Made by a program: the position numbers and the translations under genes
Shown here: positions 1 to 10,623 of the stretch, piece by piece
Layout: every line of letters starts with the position of its first letter
Position numbering within the stretch: position 1 is the first letter of the stretch
From: Sulfurisoma sp963709555
GTDB taxonomy: Bacteria; Pseudomonadota; Gammaproteobacteria; Burkholderiales; Rhodocyclaceae
Reading direction: 5' to 3'
Length of the DNA: 64,000 bases
NCBI GenBank assembly: GCA_963709555.1
Contig: CAVPWR010000008.1
Coordinates: forward strand, 248,001-312,000
The notes under the pieces: model-generated
Databases searched by the model: none
The model's input: the letters and a program-made list of their open reading frames with translations, nothing else
Told to the model about the DNA's origin: nothing

Positions 1-803
1 CTGTGGTTTGGCGGCTCAGGGCGACTGGCCTTGGTGCCAGCCGAACGTTCCCTGCTGCTGGCGCTATCAGGGCTGGCCGTGGGACAGGACCTGTTCACGA
101 TTTTCGCCGGCGGCAACTGGATGAGCTATTACCGATTCTTGGCACCCACATTGCCGTTGAAAATGATCCTGCTGATTTGGGCGGTGGCTCGCTGCTGCCC
201 GCGCAGCCGGCCGGCGTTCCTGGCCACCTGGCTCTTTCCCTGCTTGTCGTTGGGCAATTGTTTCAGTCGGGGCGAAATCCGAACTACCCCGACTTCGTCG
301 CTGAGCCTGCATGGCTTTGGCCTCTACCGGCAACGGCGGACCTGGCACAGTTGCAGCGGATCATCCTGCTTGCCAGCCCGGCGCACGCGCGCGATGAACG
401 AGAACTGCGTCCCTTCGTCGCTACCTCGCTTCCGGCCCTGTTGCCGGCAGGGCGGCCGCTGTGTATCGCCACTTACCAGGTCGGCTATTTTCCGTGGATG
501 GTCCGCGAGAGCTTCGGGCCAGGGCAGGTACGGATCGCCGATACGCTGGGCCTCAACGACCGCATCGCCGCGCGCCGGTCTGGACCGCGCAATCCGTTCG
601 GTGTCTTGGACGGGTTTGCCATCGACCGGCTGCTGCAGGCGGGTGAGCCGACACTGTTTCGGCTATGCGCCGGACAACCCGATCTCGTCTACGTGTTGCA
701 GGCGCCGCCTGCGATGCGCGCCAACATGACCGCGCTGGGCTACCGCTTGGTGTGGGACCGCCCGGGCGCGGTGATCTTCGGCCTCGGTTACGGTCATGGC
801 TGA
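1..803 (+). pseudogene. C-terminal part of a polytopic membrane glycosyltransferase-like protein, frameshifted
   Basis: The gene is cut by the window start. Its first ~200 bases read in frame 1, giving a membrane-type sequence with the motif GGNWMSYYRFLAPTLPL. This resembles the GGDWM..YRFLAP pattern of GT39/mannosyltransferase-like integral membrane enzymes. Between about 190 and 225 the coherent reading moves to frame 3 (LALSLLVVGQLFQSG onward) and runs to the stop at 801-803, with a soluble C-terminal tail. One indel would restore a single ORF. The following gene starts at 796 inside its last codons (ATGGCTGA overlap), so the two are probably co-transcribed. Because the whole 1-9 kb stretch is rich in frameshifts, sequence error is as likely as real inactivation. 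The specific sugar substrate cannot be told. Confidence 0.55.
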
Positions 804-1944
804 ACCGCTCTTCGCTCAGCCCTGGCGCAGCTACCGCTGGCTGATGCTGGCGGTCGGACTTGCCTGTTCGTTTGCCGGCGGTCTGCACCTGCTTTGGATG
901 CCTCACGTTTCCTATGATCCGTTCGCGCCATTCCGTGTGTTTTGGATCACGCTCGAAGGCAGCTATTTCCCGCTCGCGGCCCTGCTGACCTGGCTGGCCG
1001 CGCGCGCACCCGGATGGCGTGCCATGTCGCTTGCAACCCTCTCGGTCAGATCCGTTCTGCACAACCTGGTGCTGGCCCTGCTCTCCGCGCTGGTGCTGGC
1101 CAAACTCCTGCGCTGGCAGGGGAGCGTCAATCTGGTCGCGCTTGTGGCATGGCTTTTCCTTTCCTTGCAGGCGTCGCAGATGACGCGGCACGAGCGTCAG
1201 GCGGCGCTGATCGAATGGCTCATCGTCGCGGTTCTGTTCGCGGCCGCCAGCTATGCGTTTACCGTCATCAAGGCCGGGCTTTTCCATCTCGGCGTGGCCC
1301 AGGATGCGGCGATAATCGAGGCCGAGTCCATGCTGTTCGGGCAGCCGCCGCTCTACCAGCGGATGGCGGATCTCGGGGCAGGCCTCAGCGATGTCGCTCT
1401 CCGGCTCGCGGAAACCGTTTACTTCCAGTTTTTCGCCCACATGCTGCTGGTATCGATCTTCCTGGGTGCCCGCCGTGACGGCCTCGAACGGCGCCGCTAC
1501 GTCACGGCGCTGATCGTCTGCTATATCGCCGGCGCCGTGGCGTACTACGTCCTTCCCGGGCTCGGCCCGGTGTTCCATGATTCTGCGCGCTTCGGTTACC
1601 TAGAGCCGGCCTTGCAAACGACGCGAACCATCCAGGAGAAACTGGCGTACAACACCGGCGCCGCGCAGAAGGGATTTGTCGGCCTCGAACAACTCGACGT
1701 CTATGCCTTCATCGCCTGCATGCCAAGCCTGCACCTTGCCCATGAAGCTGTCATGCTGTATTTCTCGCGCCATTCGCCGATCGCCTTCGCCATGTCGGCG
1801 CTGTTCTTCGCCGCCTCATGCGTGGCGGTGATCGTGCTCGGCTGGCATTACGTGTTGGACATCCCCTTCGGCATTCTGCTCGGCATCGCAGCGCTGCTGC
1901 TGGCCGTGCGCCTCGTCCGGGCAACGGCTCAGCCGCGGCGGTAG
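796..1944 (+). CDS. PAP2_3-type (inositolphosphotransferase/Aur1-like) integral membrane protein
   Basis: A 382-residue polytopic protein with about ten hydrophobic segments. The C-terminal third carries the acid phosphatase/phosphotransferase signature: CMPSLHLAH (PSxH motif, around residue 310) and GWHYVLDIPFG (HxxxD motif, around residue 350). These supply the two catalytic His and the Asp of the PAP2 superfamily. The usual first KX6RP motif is not evident, which fits the PAP2_3 subgroup. The likely role is phosphotransfer or phosphatase chemistry on a lipid-linked head group in the membrane, in keeping with the surrounding glycan genes. The start overlaps the stop of the upstream gene. 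Its end overlaps by 16 bases the convergent gene on the other strand. The substrate is unknown. Confidence 0.75.
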   Translation: MAEPLFAQPWRSYRWLMLAVGLACSFAGGLHLLWMPHVSYDPFAPFRVFWITLEGSYFPLAALLTWLAARAPGWRAMSLATLSVRSVLHNLVLALLSALVLAKLLRWQGSVNLVALVAWLFLSLQASQMTRHERQAALIEWLIVAVLFAAASYAFTVIKAGLFHLGVAQDAAIIEAESMLFGQPPLYQRMADLGAGLSDVALRLAETVYFQFFAHMLLVSIFLGARRDGLERRRYVTALIVCYIAGAVAYYVLPGLGPVFHDSARFGYLEPALQTTRTIQEKLAYNTGAAQKGFVGLEQLDVYAFIACMPSLHLAHEAVMLYFSRHSPIAFAMSALFFAASCVAVIVLGWHYVLDIPFGILLGIAALLLAVRLVRATAQPRR

Positions 1945-4090
1945 CGCCGTGCCAGAAAGGTCGCCAACAGAAGGCCGGCCAGTGCCAGGGGGGCGGTCGC
2001 GATAAGCAGCGGTGGCCGGTAGCCCAACACCAGGCGGCCCTGTGCGTGCGCGGGAATGCTGACGGCAAGGAAGATCTTGTCCACGATATCGACCGGCAGG
2101 TGCTGGTCGTCCAGCGCGAAGCCATAACCCGGATAAGACAGGCGCGAGAAGATCATCTGCCGCGACTGGTCGGTGGCATTGGCGACGAGCAAGGTCTCGG
2201 ACATGACCTGCGCCGCGCCTTCGGTGCGCACCTCAAGACCGGGATCGATCCAGGCGACGGTACCCGGGGGTCGCTGTTGCGGCGTTGCGCGGCGATAAAT
2301 GAACGCGTCACCGGTTGTCTCCGCCAGCCGCCATTCGCCGGGCCAATCGACCGGGGCCAGAGTGAAGCGTGACTTCTTAACCCGGATCTCCTCGATGTTG
2401 AGCAGTTCGTCACGGCGTAATGACAGCCCTTCGGGAACTTCGAACAGGCTTTCCACCGCCTTGCTGCAGGAATGGCCCCATACATTGAAACACATGGCCT
2501 TTTTCAGGCCGGCATGCGGCAACGCTGAATAGCCGTTGATGGTGCGCGGGATGGACCACAGCGCCATCGCTCCCGAGGGCATGGTCGGGTCGGACTCGAG
2601 GGCCGCGATGAGGTGGCCGACCTTGTTCTGCACCCGGTTCTCGGTCCAGTTGTGCAGCAGTAAGGTGTTGCCGGCGAACGGTTCGATCGGGGACGTGCGC
2701 GTCACGGGAAGCCGGGTCGGACCCTTCCAGTCCGGTACGTTGGGATGTCGCGGCCACAGTGAGTGGACGGCGGTGACCATCGCCAGAGTGGTGACTGCGA
2801 GAAAGACGGCTGGTACTGCAGTGCTTTCGCGGCGAGCCATGGCAGGCAATCCGATCAGGAACAGGATCCCGAGGAGCGAAAGTATGGCTTGGCGATCCAG
2901 TTCCAAAGGGTCGCTCGACAGGCCGAGATAGAGCATAAATGCGGAATAGATGGCCAGTGGAAGACGCGCGGCAGTCATGCTGCGGCGTGCCTCCTCGTGC
3001 GTCAGCAGCAGCACGGACAGCACGATAAGCATCATCTGGTAATACGACACGAAGCGCATCGGCCATCGCAGGAAGAGGAAATATTCCGGTCCCAGCGATA
3101 GGACCACGAAAACGAGCGCGGCGAGAATTACCAGGGCAAGCGCAGGCTCTTGCCGTCGTTGCCAGATCTGATGACGGCACACCAGCAGCACCGGCGCGAC
3201 GAACCAGGTGGCGAAACTGAGCGGGGCCTCGGCGATCCAGCCGTAGATGCGATTCACCTGGGGCAGATAGCCGGGCCAGCTCATTGCCAGCAGCATTTCG
3301 ATGGTGCCGACCATGTCGCCCGAATTTCCGATGCTCGAACGGCGCTCCGAGAGGAAGGCGTAGCCAATTACCGGCGCGATGGCTGGCAGGGCAAGAAAAA
3401 GCGTGGCGATGCCGCCGCCGAGAATGGCCGTAGCGCGCCGGCGGTCGCCCTGTTGCCAGGCGACGAATGCGAACAGCGCGATGAAGAGGCCCAGGGCGAT
3501 CCAGCCGTGCGGCCAGCCGCTGATCATCGACAGTGCACCGAACAGCACAGCCGGCAGCAGCCCGCGCCCCTCAACAGGAATTTCGCCCAGAAGGCCAGCG
3601 CCATCAGCATCCAGGCGTCGGCCACCATGGCGTTCCACCAGGCGGCGGCATACCAGTAGGAGACGATGCTGGTATTGGCGCAGGCGATGCCGGCGGCGGC
3701 GGCGTAGGCGGCGCGGCCACCGAGATTGACGACCAGCAGGTAGGCTCCGAGTGCCAGCACCAGCAGGTGGAAGGTGGCGAAGACGAAGGCGGAGACGGCG
3801 GTTTCCGGCACCGTCAACATCCAGGCGTAGAGCGCGAGAGAGAAGGGGTTGAACAGGGCGAACTGGCCCTCGCCGATGAGGTTGCCGCCGAGCCAGCTGC
3901 GGTCGGATATCCACGGCATGTGGCCCATGCGCAGCTGGCTGCCGATCTCGTAGAAGGTCGGCAGGAACAGATGCATGTTGTCGTCGTAGTGGTAGTAGCC
4001 ACGGGCGAACAGCTCCGGGACGGTCGCGCCAGCCAGCGTGCCGAGGACGAGGACGAGCGGCCACAGCCATGGCTTGGACGAGTGGGGGGG
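1929..4090 (-). pseudogene. YfhO-like polytopic membrane protein, frameshifted
   Basis: About 710 residues are recoverable from two frames. The N-terminal half (roughly 4090-3560) contains YYHYDDNMHLFLPTFYE and WLGGNLIGEG followed by hydrophobic helices. The rest (3560-1929) starts at FGALSMISGWPHGWI and continues through many transmembrane segments to an extracytoplasmic domain and a last helix. The C-terminal stretch LSYPGYGFALDDQHLPV matches the domain end of YfhO family proteins (bacterial membrane proteins linked to glycosylation of wall or exopolysaccharide). A frameshift lies near 3560-3570, and the 5' end is unclear because eight consecutive C residues near 4083-4090 probably hide another indel. 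It follows the FAD oxidoreductase gene on the same strand. Family assignment is moderate; the glycan target is unknown. Confidence 0.6.
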
Positions 4091-4099
4091 GATTGCTGG

Positions 4100-5699
4100 G
4101 TCGTGTTAAGCAGCTGCGCTCCTCGTGGTACTCGTCGTCGACGTTGACGTCCCAGATGTTGCTCTTGTCGGTGCGGCCGGCGAGCGATGTTGTCGACGGC
4201 GAGCCGTCGCGGTGAGCATCGAGTGGTCCTGGTTGTTGTAGCGGTGCATGCCGTTGCGGCCGACCAGGAACAGGTTCTCGATGCCGTCGACGAAGCTGCC
4301 GCACGCACGGCGAACTGCGTCATAGGCGCCGAAGTAGGCCGGGATAGGCCTTCGGCACGCGGATCACCGTGCGCATCGAGCACGTCGGCCGGGTCGATCA
4401 GGCCGATCTGCGCCAGTTCGCCGGCCGCCGAGCGCGCTCATGCTCGTCGTCCGGCAGGCGCCACAGGTCGTCGCCCTCGCTGGCAGAAGTACTCGAGCCC
4501 GAGCCAGACCTTGGTCGGGTCGGCGACCAGCGCCGGGCTCCAGTTGTTGAAGATCTGCAGCCGGCCGAGCCGCACGTCGGGTTCCTGGATGTAGATCCAG
4601 TTGTCGGGCAGCATGTTGCCGGCTGCCCGGCGCGGCGCCGCTGCGGTCGGCTGCGCATTCGCGTCACCAGCAGGCCGACGGTGATGAAGTCGCGGTAGGG
4701 CAGTGCCGCGGCGACGTCGCGCACGGCGGCCGGCGCCGGCGGGTCGCAGGCCGCGCGACCAGATCCTTGACCGGCATGGTCGAGATCACGTAGTCGGCAG
4801 GCGAGCGTCGACAGTCTCGCCGGTCGCGGCGTCGCGGCACGCGACCGCGACGATCGCGCGTCTGCCCGTCGATCGCACGCACGGCCTGCTGGCCGAAGCG
4901 GATCTCGCCGCCGCCCTCGGCGCACGCGCTCGCGCCACGTCCTCCCACAGCTGCCCGGGCCCGAGCCGCGGATAGAGGAAATGCTCGATCAGGCTGGTCT
5001 GCGTCGCCTGTGCGCCGGCTGCCGGCGCGCGGGCCACGATCGCGCGCAGCGCGTGGCGCACGGCTCGACGAGCGACAGTCCCTTGATCCGCTGCGCGCCC
5101 CACTCGGCGCTGATGTCGGTGCAGGGCACGCCCCAGACCTTCTCCGTGTAGTCCTTGAAGAACGTGCGGTACAGCTCGCCGCCGAAGCGGTTGACCAGGA
5201 AGTCCTCGAGCGTTCGCTCGGGCTGGCGCGGAAACAGCGACGCCCAGGCATAGCTGACGCCGATCCTGACGCAGCGCACGAGGCCCAGATTGCGCAGCGT
5301 GTCGCAGGTTGAGCTTGATCGGGTAGTCGAAGAAACTTGCGCAGGAAATAGATGCGCGACAGGCGGTTGCGCACCAGCATCACGCGGTCCGCGTCGTTGC
5401 CGCCGTGCCGTCGGCGCCGACTGCTCTGCGCTGTCCCTGATAGGCGATCTCCACCGTCGCCGCGGCAGCGCGAGCGGCAGGATCTCCCGCCACCAGTCCA
5501 TCACCCAGTCGGACTTGGAGAAGAAACGGTGGCCGCCGATGTCCATCCGGTTGCCGTTGTACTCGACGGTGCGCGAGATGCCGCCGACATCGTCGAGGCC
5601 TCCAGCACGAGCGGCCGATGTCGGCCGTCGCAGCAGTTCCAGCGCGGCCGTCAGGCCGGCGGGGCCGGCGCCGATGATGATGACGCGAGGGGGCGTCAT
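4100..5699 (-). pseudogene. NAD(P)/FAD-dependent oxidoreductase (UDP-galactopyranose mutase-like), multiply frameshifted
   Basis: The start is secure: MTPPRVIIIGAGPAGLTAAL is an N-terminal Rossmann FAD motif (GxGxxG), and the ATG overlaps the stop of the upstream GtrA gene (ATGA). Fragments that belong to one protein appear in alternating frames: DDVGGISRTVEYNGNRMD and GGHRFFSKSDWVMDWW, RNRLSRIYFLRKF, NLGLVRCVRIGVSYAW, FGGELYRTFFKDYTEKVWG, LIEHFLYPRLGPGQLWED, DYVISTMPVKDL, SEGDDLWRLPDDEH and the C-terminal DKSNIWDVNVDDEYHEE. All are characteristic of the flavin oxidoreductases related to UDP-galactopyranose mutase found in polysaccharide clusters. At least eight indels are needed to join them, far more than expected of a young pseudogene, so poor base calling is the favoured explanation. 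The exact 3' end is uncertain. Confidence 0.6.
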
Positions 5700-6145
5700 G
5701 GCGCCTGCCGCTCCATGAACAGGATGCTGCGACGTAGGGCGAAATTGAAGATCAGGATCAGCGCCGCCGCAACGATCTTCGACATGAGGTAATGCACGCC
5801 GAGCCGGCCCGTGAGCAGCCACATGATCGCGTTGTTGAGCGCCAACCCTGCGATGCCGATGAGTCCGAAGATGGCAAACTCATGGCTGCGGCGCGCCACC
5901 GCGCGGAAATCGAAGATCCACGCGACGCAGAGCAGGTAGTTAACCCCCAGCCCCAGTAAGAAGGCCAGCGAGGCCGAGGTCAGGTAGTGCAGTCCGAGGC
6001 CGTCGGTGAGGATGAATAAGGTGACGAAATCCACCACGAAAGCGAGGCCGCCGACAAGGATGTATTGGGCGAACTGGCGAATCAGCTTGCGGGAAGGCAC
6101 GTCAATCGCGAGGAGGGGGGGGATTTCGCAGGGAAGTGCAATCAT
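5696..6145 (-). CDS. GtrA-like membrane protein
   Basis: A 149-residue protein with four hydrophobic helices: FAQYILVGGLAFVVDFVTL, then a second and third helix around YLTSASLAFLLGLGVNYLL and FAIFGLIGIAGLALNNAIM, and a last segment before the basic end FALRRSILFMERQ. This is the GtrA (PF04138) layout. The family is thought to help move undecaprenyl-linked sugars across the inner membrane. I chose the ATG at 6145; a GTG at VPSRKLIRQ is an alternative. The last base of the stop overlaps the next gene's ATG. The gene sits between a polytopic protein and an FAD oxidoreductase in a glycan-related run. Confidence 0.75.
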   Translation of the reverse strand: MIALPCEIPPLLAIDVPSRKLIRQFAQYILVGGLAFVVDFVTLFILTDGLGLHYLTSASLAFLLGLGVNYLLCVAWIFDFRAVARRSHEFAIFGLIGIAGLALNNAIMWLLTGRLGVHYLMSKIVAAALILIFNFALRRSILFMERQAP

Positions 6146-8018
6146 ATAGGTAGAACGGTCCGCCGTAATGTCCCGCGGGGATGCGTTGCACGGGCATGCC
6201 GCCGATGATGCGGCCGAGCACCACATGGTCGAGCAGGGTGTCACCGCAAAGGTGCCGCAGGCCGGCCGCGGCCGCGACGCCGGTGGGGCGCGGCATCGTG
6301 GTCATCGGCACCTGCTGCGAGCGGCGCCAGGCCAGCGCTCCGCCCGGGTTGAGGCCGGCCGCGCGGCTGCTGCGGCGCATGAATTCGTGTGCGGTTGCCG
6401 CGGAAAATATGACGCCGGCGCCTTGTGTCGGCGAGACGTAGTTTGCCCGGCGCAAGCCCAGCCAGGGTATGTCGACGCCATCCTCCCAGTACATAAGGCA
6501 CCGTAGGGCGCATGCTCGGCCACACGGCCGGCTAGATCCTGCCAGTGACCGAAGGCTTCGCGCTCGCGGGCTGCCGGTGCATTCCAGTGCATGCCGCAAT
6601 AGGCCGCGAACGCGGCGGCGGTGACCGCCAGCGCATGGCGGCTGCGCGGCCAGCGCTGGCCCGTCCACCATGCCGCGGCGCCGATTGCAGGGAAGAGAAA
6701 CCAACTGGTCTGGGCGATGAAGTGGAAGAAGCTGATCGCCTGTGTTCCGTGGCCATGAACGGCGAAGGCAGCGGCGCCTACCATGACCGAGTCAGCCGCC
6801 TTATCCACCGCTATCGCGGCGACGGTGGCCCACGCTATCACGGGAACAATGCGGTGCAATGATATGTCGAGGCGCATTCGCTGGTGGGCGATGAGCAGCG
6901 GCGCAATTACGCATGCGGCAAACAGACCGCCGTTGTCGAACTGTCAGGATGGCGCCGGCCATGCCGGCCAGCAGCAGCCGGGCGAACGACGTGCGGGGCC
7001 AGAGCTCGCGTAGCAGCCAGACGGCGGCAGCGATGGCGAGGATTTTGACAAGCCAGAGCATCCGCCACGGTTGCAGTTGTACGACTAGGGCGCTTGGCCA
7101 GATTACCGTCAACAGGGACAGTGCTGCGCCGACAACAAAAGCGGCGAGACCGCCGATCCAGGCGCGCTGTGGCGCGCCTTCAGCGCGGGCCGCAGCGGTT
7201 GCGAGGATGAGACAGAGCAGCAGCGGTTCGTGGAATTCGTGCGCCGGCCATTGAGCCACGAAGGCGAATGAACTTCGTTCGTTGGCGATCTGCAACCAGG
7301 CGTCGTCCATCGTGACCAGAAGTTGGCCGAATGGTCCGATGCCGGCAATGGCAAGCGCAATCAGGACGGTCGTCGCCGTGCCCGCAAGCCAAATGGCCAT
7401 ATGCCTAGGAAAGCCTGCTACCGCGACGAATATGGCTGCGGGAAGAGCCATCGGCGGGTGCAGGGTGGCAGTGAGGAAGAGGGCGGCAAGCGCGAGCCGA
7501 GGGTGCGCTCCCAAGGCGAAAGCGATGGCCAGCAAGGCGGTTGCCTCAGACCAGATGCGGGCGGTCAGGAAGGTTTCGGCGTAGGAGAAGACGCCGCCGG
7601 AACCGTAGTTTGAGGGCAATACCGCGACGAGCATCAATGCGAACCACAGCGAGCGTTCCCGCAGCAGATGCCGGAATACCGCGATCAGCGCGATTATCCA
7701 GAGGGCATGGGCTGTCGCGAGCAGGACGGTTGCTGCAAGGGGAAGGTCGAGCCAGCGGATGGCCGTCGCGTAAATCGCGGTAAAGACGGTGTATTGGTCC
7801 TGCGAGCCATAGGTGAAAAAGATGTCGCCACGGAAGGCTCCAGGATCGATCCGGCGTAATGACTGGGCGGCATAGAGGACTGCGTCATGCCAGAGGCCGC
7901 TGTAACGATGTGTTGCCAGCCAGGCAGCAGCGAAAAGGGCGGCTGCGGTCGCCGTCAGCCAAAAGTCTGGCAGCCGCCCATGCGGTAGGCCTGCTTCTGC
8001 ATCGATACCGCCCTTCAT
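6102..8018 (-). pseudogene. Large polytopic membrane protein of unknown function, frameshifted
   Basis: The first ~370 residues are continuous from the ATG at 8018 (MKGGIDAEAGLPHG) and contain about nine hydrophobic segments, with a DIFFTYGSQDQYTVF loop after the first helix and TLHPPMALPAAIF mid-way. Near 6900-6960 the reading moves to a second frame that continues membrane helices (FHFIAQTSWFLFPAIGAAAWW). Near 6500 it moves to a third frame whose soluble tail begins around YWEDGVDIPWLGLRRANYV. Two single-base errors would restore one ~640-residue protein. The tail overlaps the GtrA start. The layout resembles membrane proteins of surface-glycan loci, but I cannot name the family. The ATG overlaps the stop of the truncated galE upstream (ATGA). 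Confidence 0.5.
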
Positions 8019-8564
8019 GGAAGATCAGGCCGGCCGGTGGTGGCTACGGCGGCATTGAAGTAGCGCAGGCTGACCGACGATAGGCCGTGCGCCGGGAACA
8101 GGTCGGGCCAGCATCCTTTCGATCATGACCTTGCTAGCGCCGTAAGGAGACAGCGGCGCGATCGGGTGCTTCTCGTCGATCGGCACGTACTGCGGTTCGC
8201 CGAACACGGTTGCACTCGAGGAGAACACCAGCTTCAGGCAGTCGTGGCGCACCATCGTTCTCGAGCAGGTTGAGCGTGGCGCTCTGACGTTGTTGGCAAA
8301 ATAAAAATCCGGCAGATGCACCGATTCGCCGATCTGGATGCTGCCGGCGAAGTGCATGACTGCGTCTAAGCGGTGGCCTGCGAACAGCGAGTCGAGCGCT
8401 GCGGCATCGGCGAGGTCGCCGCGCACGACGATATTACCCGGTACCGCTTGCAGCGGGTGCTGTGGCGCGCGATCGAAGACGACGGGCGTGTGCCCGGCCG
8501 CGAGCAGCGTCGCGGTCATTTGCGAGCCGATGTAGCCGAGGCCGCCAGTGACCAGGATCTTCAT
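8015..8564 (-). pseudogene. galE: UDP-glucose 4-epimerase, truncated and frameshifted
   Basis: The N-terminus MKILVTGGLGYIGSQMTATL is the GalE/extended-SDR Rossmann motif. It is followed by VVRGDLADAAALDSLF, MHFAGSIQIGESV, the catalytic-region SSSATVFGEP and PYGASKVMIERML (the YxxxK of SDR enzymes). Frameshifts near 8265 and 8115 are needed to keep the homology. After SLRYFNAA the protein diverges and stops, so only ~180 of the usual ~330-340 residues exist, and the whole substrate-binding C-terminal domain is missing. The next gene starts directly on the stop codon. It is either a genuine 3' truncation with a new junction or an assembly join; as written it could not be an active epimerase. 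Confidence 0.65.
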
Positions 8565-8620
8565 GCAGTCTGGATTTTCGTTGCGTCGGCCATTATTCGA
8601 AGTGTAACGCGCCGCTAGTG

Positions 8621-9860
8621 TTATTCGTAGCGCAAAGCCTCGATCGGCAGCAGGTGCGGACGCCTTGCGTCGCCGGATAGTAGCCGAAGAAGATTCCCAC
8701 AGCCGCGGCGAAGCCGACGGCCAGGCCGATGGACGGTGAGCGACAATTCGGTGCGCCAGCCCGCCAGTTCGCCGACGAGGAAGGAGCCGCCGATGCCGAG
8801 CAGGATGCCGATGACGCCGCCGATCAGCGACAGCGTCACGGCCTCGACCAGGAACTGGGAGAGGATGTCGCGGCCGCGGGCGCCGACCGCCATGCGCAGG
8901 CCGATCTCGCGGGTGCGCTCGGTGACCGAGACCAGCATGATGTTCATGATGCCGATGCCGCCGACCAGCAGGCTGACCGAGGCGACGGCGGCGAGCAGCA
9001 TCGCCAGCACCTTGGACGATGCTTCCTGTGCCTGGAGGATCTCGGACAGGTTGCGGACGAAGAAGTCGTCGTCCTGGCCCGGCTGCAGGCGGTGGCGCTG
9101 GCGCAGCAGCTCGCGCATTCTTTCCTCCGCCGCCTTCATGTCGACGTCCTGGCGGATCTTGACGGTGATGGACCCGACGCTGCGCGACTTGGCCATGGCG
9201 CGAGGCGCCGAGCACGCGCTTGCGCGCGGTCGAGATGGGCATCAGGATCACGTCGTCCTGGTCCTGCCCCATCATGTTCTGGCCCTTCTTGTCGAGGATG
9301 CCGATCACCGTCAGCGGCACCTTGCGCACGCGGATCACCTGGTCCAGCGGGGTGGCGTCGCCGAAAAGGTTCTTCGCCACGGTCTGCCCGATCAGGGCGA
9401 CCTTGGCGGCGCTGTTCATCTCCGCCTGCTCGAAGCCGCGCCCTTCGGCGATCGGCCACTCGCGTGCGTCAAGGTAGTCGGGCGTGATGCCGTAGAAGGA
9501 GGTCGACCAGTTGGCGTTGCCGGCGACGACCTGGCCGGTGCCGCGCAGGCTTGGTGCGGCGGCGGCGATTTCCTCGAGCTCGCGGCCGATGGCGTAGGCG
9601 TCGTCCTCGGTGATGGTCTGCTGGCTGCCGGCGCTGCCGCGCGCGCCTCCGGAGAGGGGCGCGCCCGAGAACACCATGATGATGTTGGAGCCGAGGCTGC
9701 GGATCTGGTCCTCGACGCGCGCCTGGGCGCCGTTGCCGACGGCGATCATGACGATGACCGCCGCGACGCCGATGATGATGCCGAGCATGGTCAGCGCCGA
9801 GCGCATCTTGTTCACGCGGAGTGCGGCCAGCGCGATGCGCAGGGTGGCCTTGAAGTTCAT
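8621..9860 (-). pseudogene. MacB/FtsX-type ABC transporter permease, frameshifted
   Basis: The N-terminus (MNFKATLRIALAALRVNKMR) leads into the first helix and the MacB periplasmic core (TITEDDAYAIGRELEEI, NLFGDATPLDQVIRV). Near 9197 a frameshift is needed to reach VKIRQDVDMKAAEERM and the FtsX helices (VASVSLLVGGIGIMNIMLV, the cytoplasmic loop ERTREIGLRMAVGARGRDI). Two further frame changes between about 8735 and 8655 are needed to read IGLAVGFAAAVGIFFGYYPA and the typical end PIEALRYE. Repaired, it is ~410 residues, usual for a permease separate from its ATPase. It overlaps the ATPase stop by 4 bases and belongs to an adaptor-ATPase-permease operon. Frameshifts are probably sequence errors, since the two partners are intact. 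Confidence 0.75.
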
Positions 9861-10609
9861 GCCGTGGCTTCCGCCGGCAGCGCGGCGAGCGCCGCCGCGG
9901 CATCTATCGCCTGATTCGCCCGATCCTCGACAACATGGCCGTCGCGGAAGGTGACGATGCGCGAGGCGGTCGCGGCGACGTCATGCTCGTGGGTGACGAG
10001 GACAATGGTGATGCCCTCGCGGTTGAGCGTCTGCAGCAGGGCCATGATCTCGACGCTGGTGCGCGAGTCGAGCGCGCCGGTGGGCTCGTCGGCCAGCACC
10101 AGCATCGGGTCGTTCACCAACGCCCGGGCGATGGCGACGCGCTGCTGCTGGCCGCCGGAAAGCTGCGTCGGCTGGTGATCGAGACGATCGCCGAGGCCGA
10201 CCTGGCGCAGGCGATGCGCGGCCCGATCGTGTCGCCCGCTCCCGTGGTCTCCGGCGTAGAGCAGGGGCAGGGCCACGTTGTCGAGCGCGGAGGTTCGCGG
10301 CAGCAGATTGAAGTGCTGAAAGACGAAGCCGATCTTGCGGTTGCGGACGATGGCGAGCTGGTCGGCGCTGAGGCACGAGACCTCCTCCCCGCCGAGCCAG
10401 TATTCGCCAGCGCTCGGATGGTCGAGGCAGCCGAGCAGGTTCATGAACGTCGACTTGCCCGAGCCGGAAGGCCCCATGACCGCGACGAATTCGCCGGCGG
10501 CGATTTCGAGCGAGATGCCGCGCAGGGCGTGCACGGTGGTGCTGCCCATGCGGTATTCCTTGGTGAGGCCGGCGGTACGGATCAGCGGCGCGCCGGAAGC
10601 CGGGGACAT
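9857..10609 (-). CDS. MacB-type ABC transporter ATP-binding protein
   Basis: A 250-residue ATPase with all expected motifs: Walker A GPSGSGKS (around residue 46), Q-loop FQHFNLLPR, ABC signature LSGGQQQR, Walker B LVLADEPTGALDS and the switch His in LVTHEHD. It belongs to the LolD/MacB-like class that powers FtsX-fold permeases acting on periplasmic substrates. The gene lies between the adaptor (15-base gap) and the permease (4-base overlap), so the three act together as a tripartite efflux or envelope-transport pump. The substrate cannot be read from the sequence. No outer-membrane TolC gene is adjacent. Confidence 0.9.
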   Translation of the reverse strand: MSPASGAPLIRTAGLTKEYRMGSTTVHALRGISLEIAAGEFVAVMGPSGSGKSTFMNLLGCLDHPSAGEYWLGGEEVSCLSADQLAIVRNRKIGFVFQHFNLLPRTSALDNVALPLLYAGDHGSGRHDRAAHRLRQVGLGDRLDHQPTQLSGGQQQRVAIARALVNDPMLVLADEPTGALDSRTSVEIMALLQTLNREGITIVLVTHEHDVAATASRIVTFRDGHVVEDRANQAIDAAAALAALPAEATA

Positions 10610-10623
10610 GGCGCGATCTCCGC

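Noticed and set aside
8025..9860. 611-codon ORF joining permease and GalE sequence
   Set aside because: It appears as one ORF only because frameshifts in the permease happen to open the galE frame. The GalE start at 8564 and permease end at 8621 show they are separate genes.
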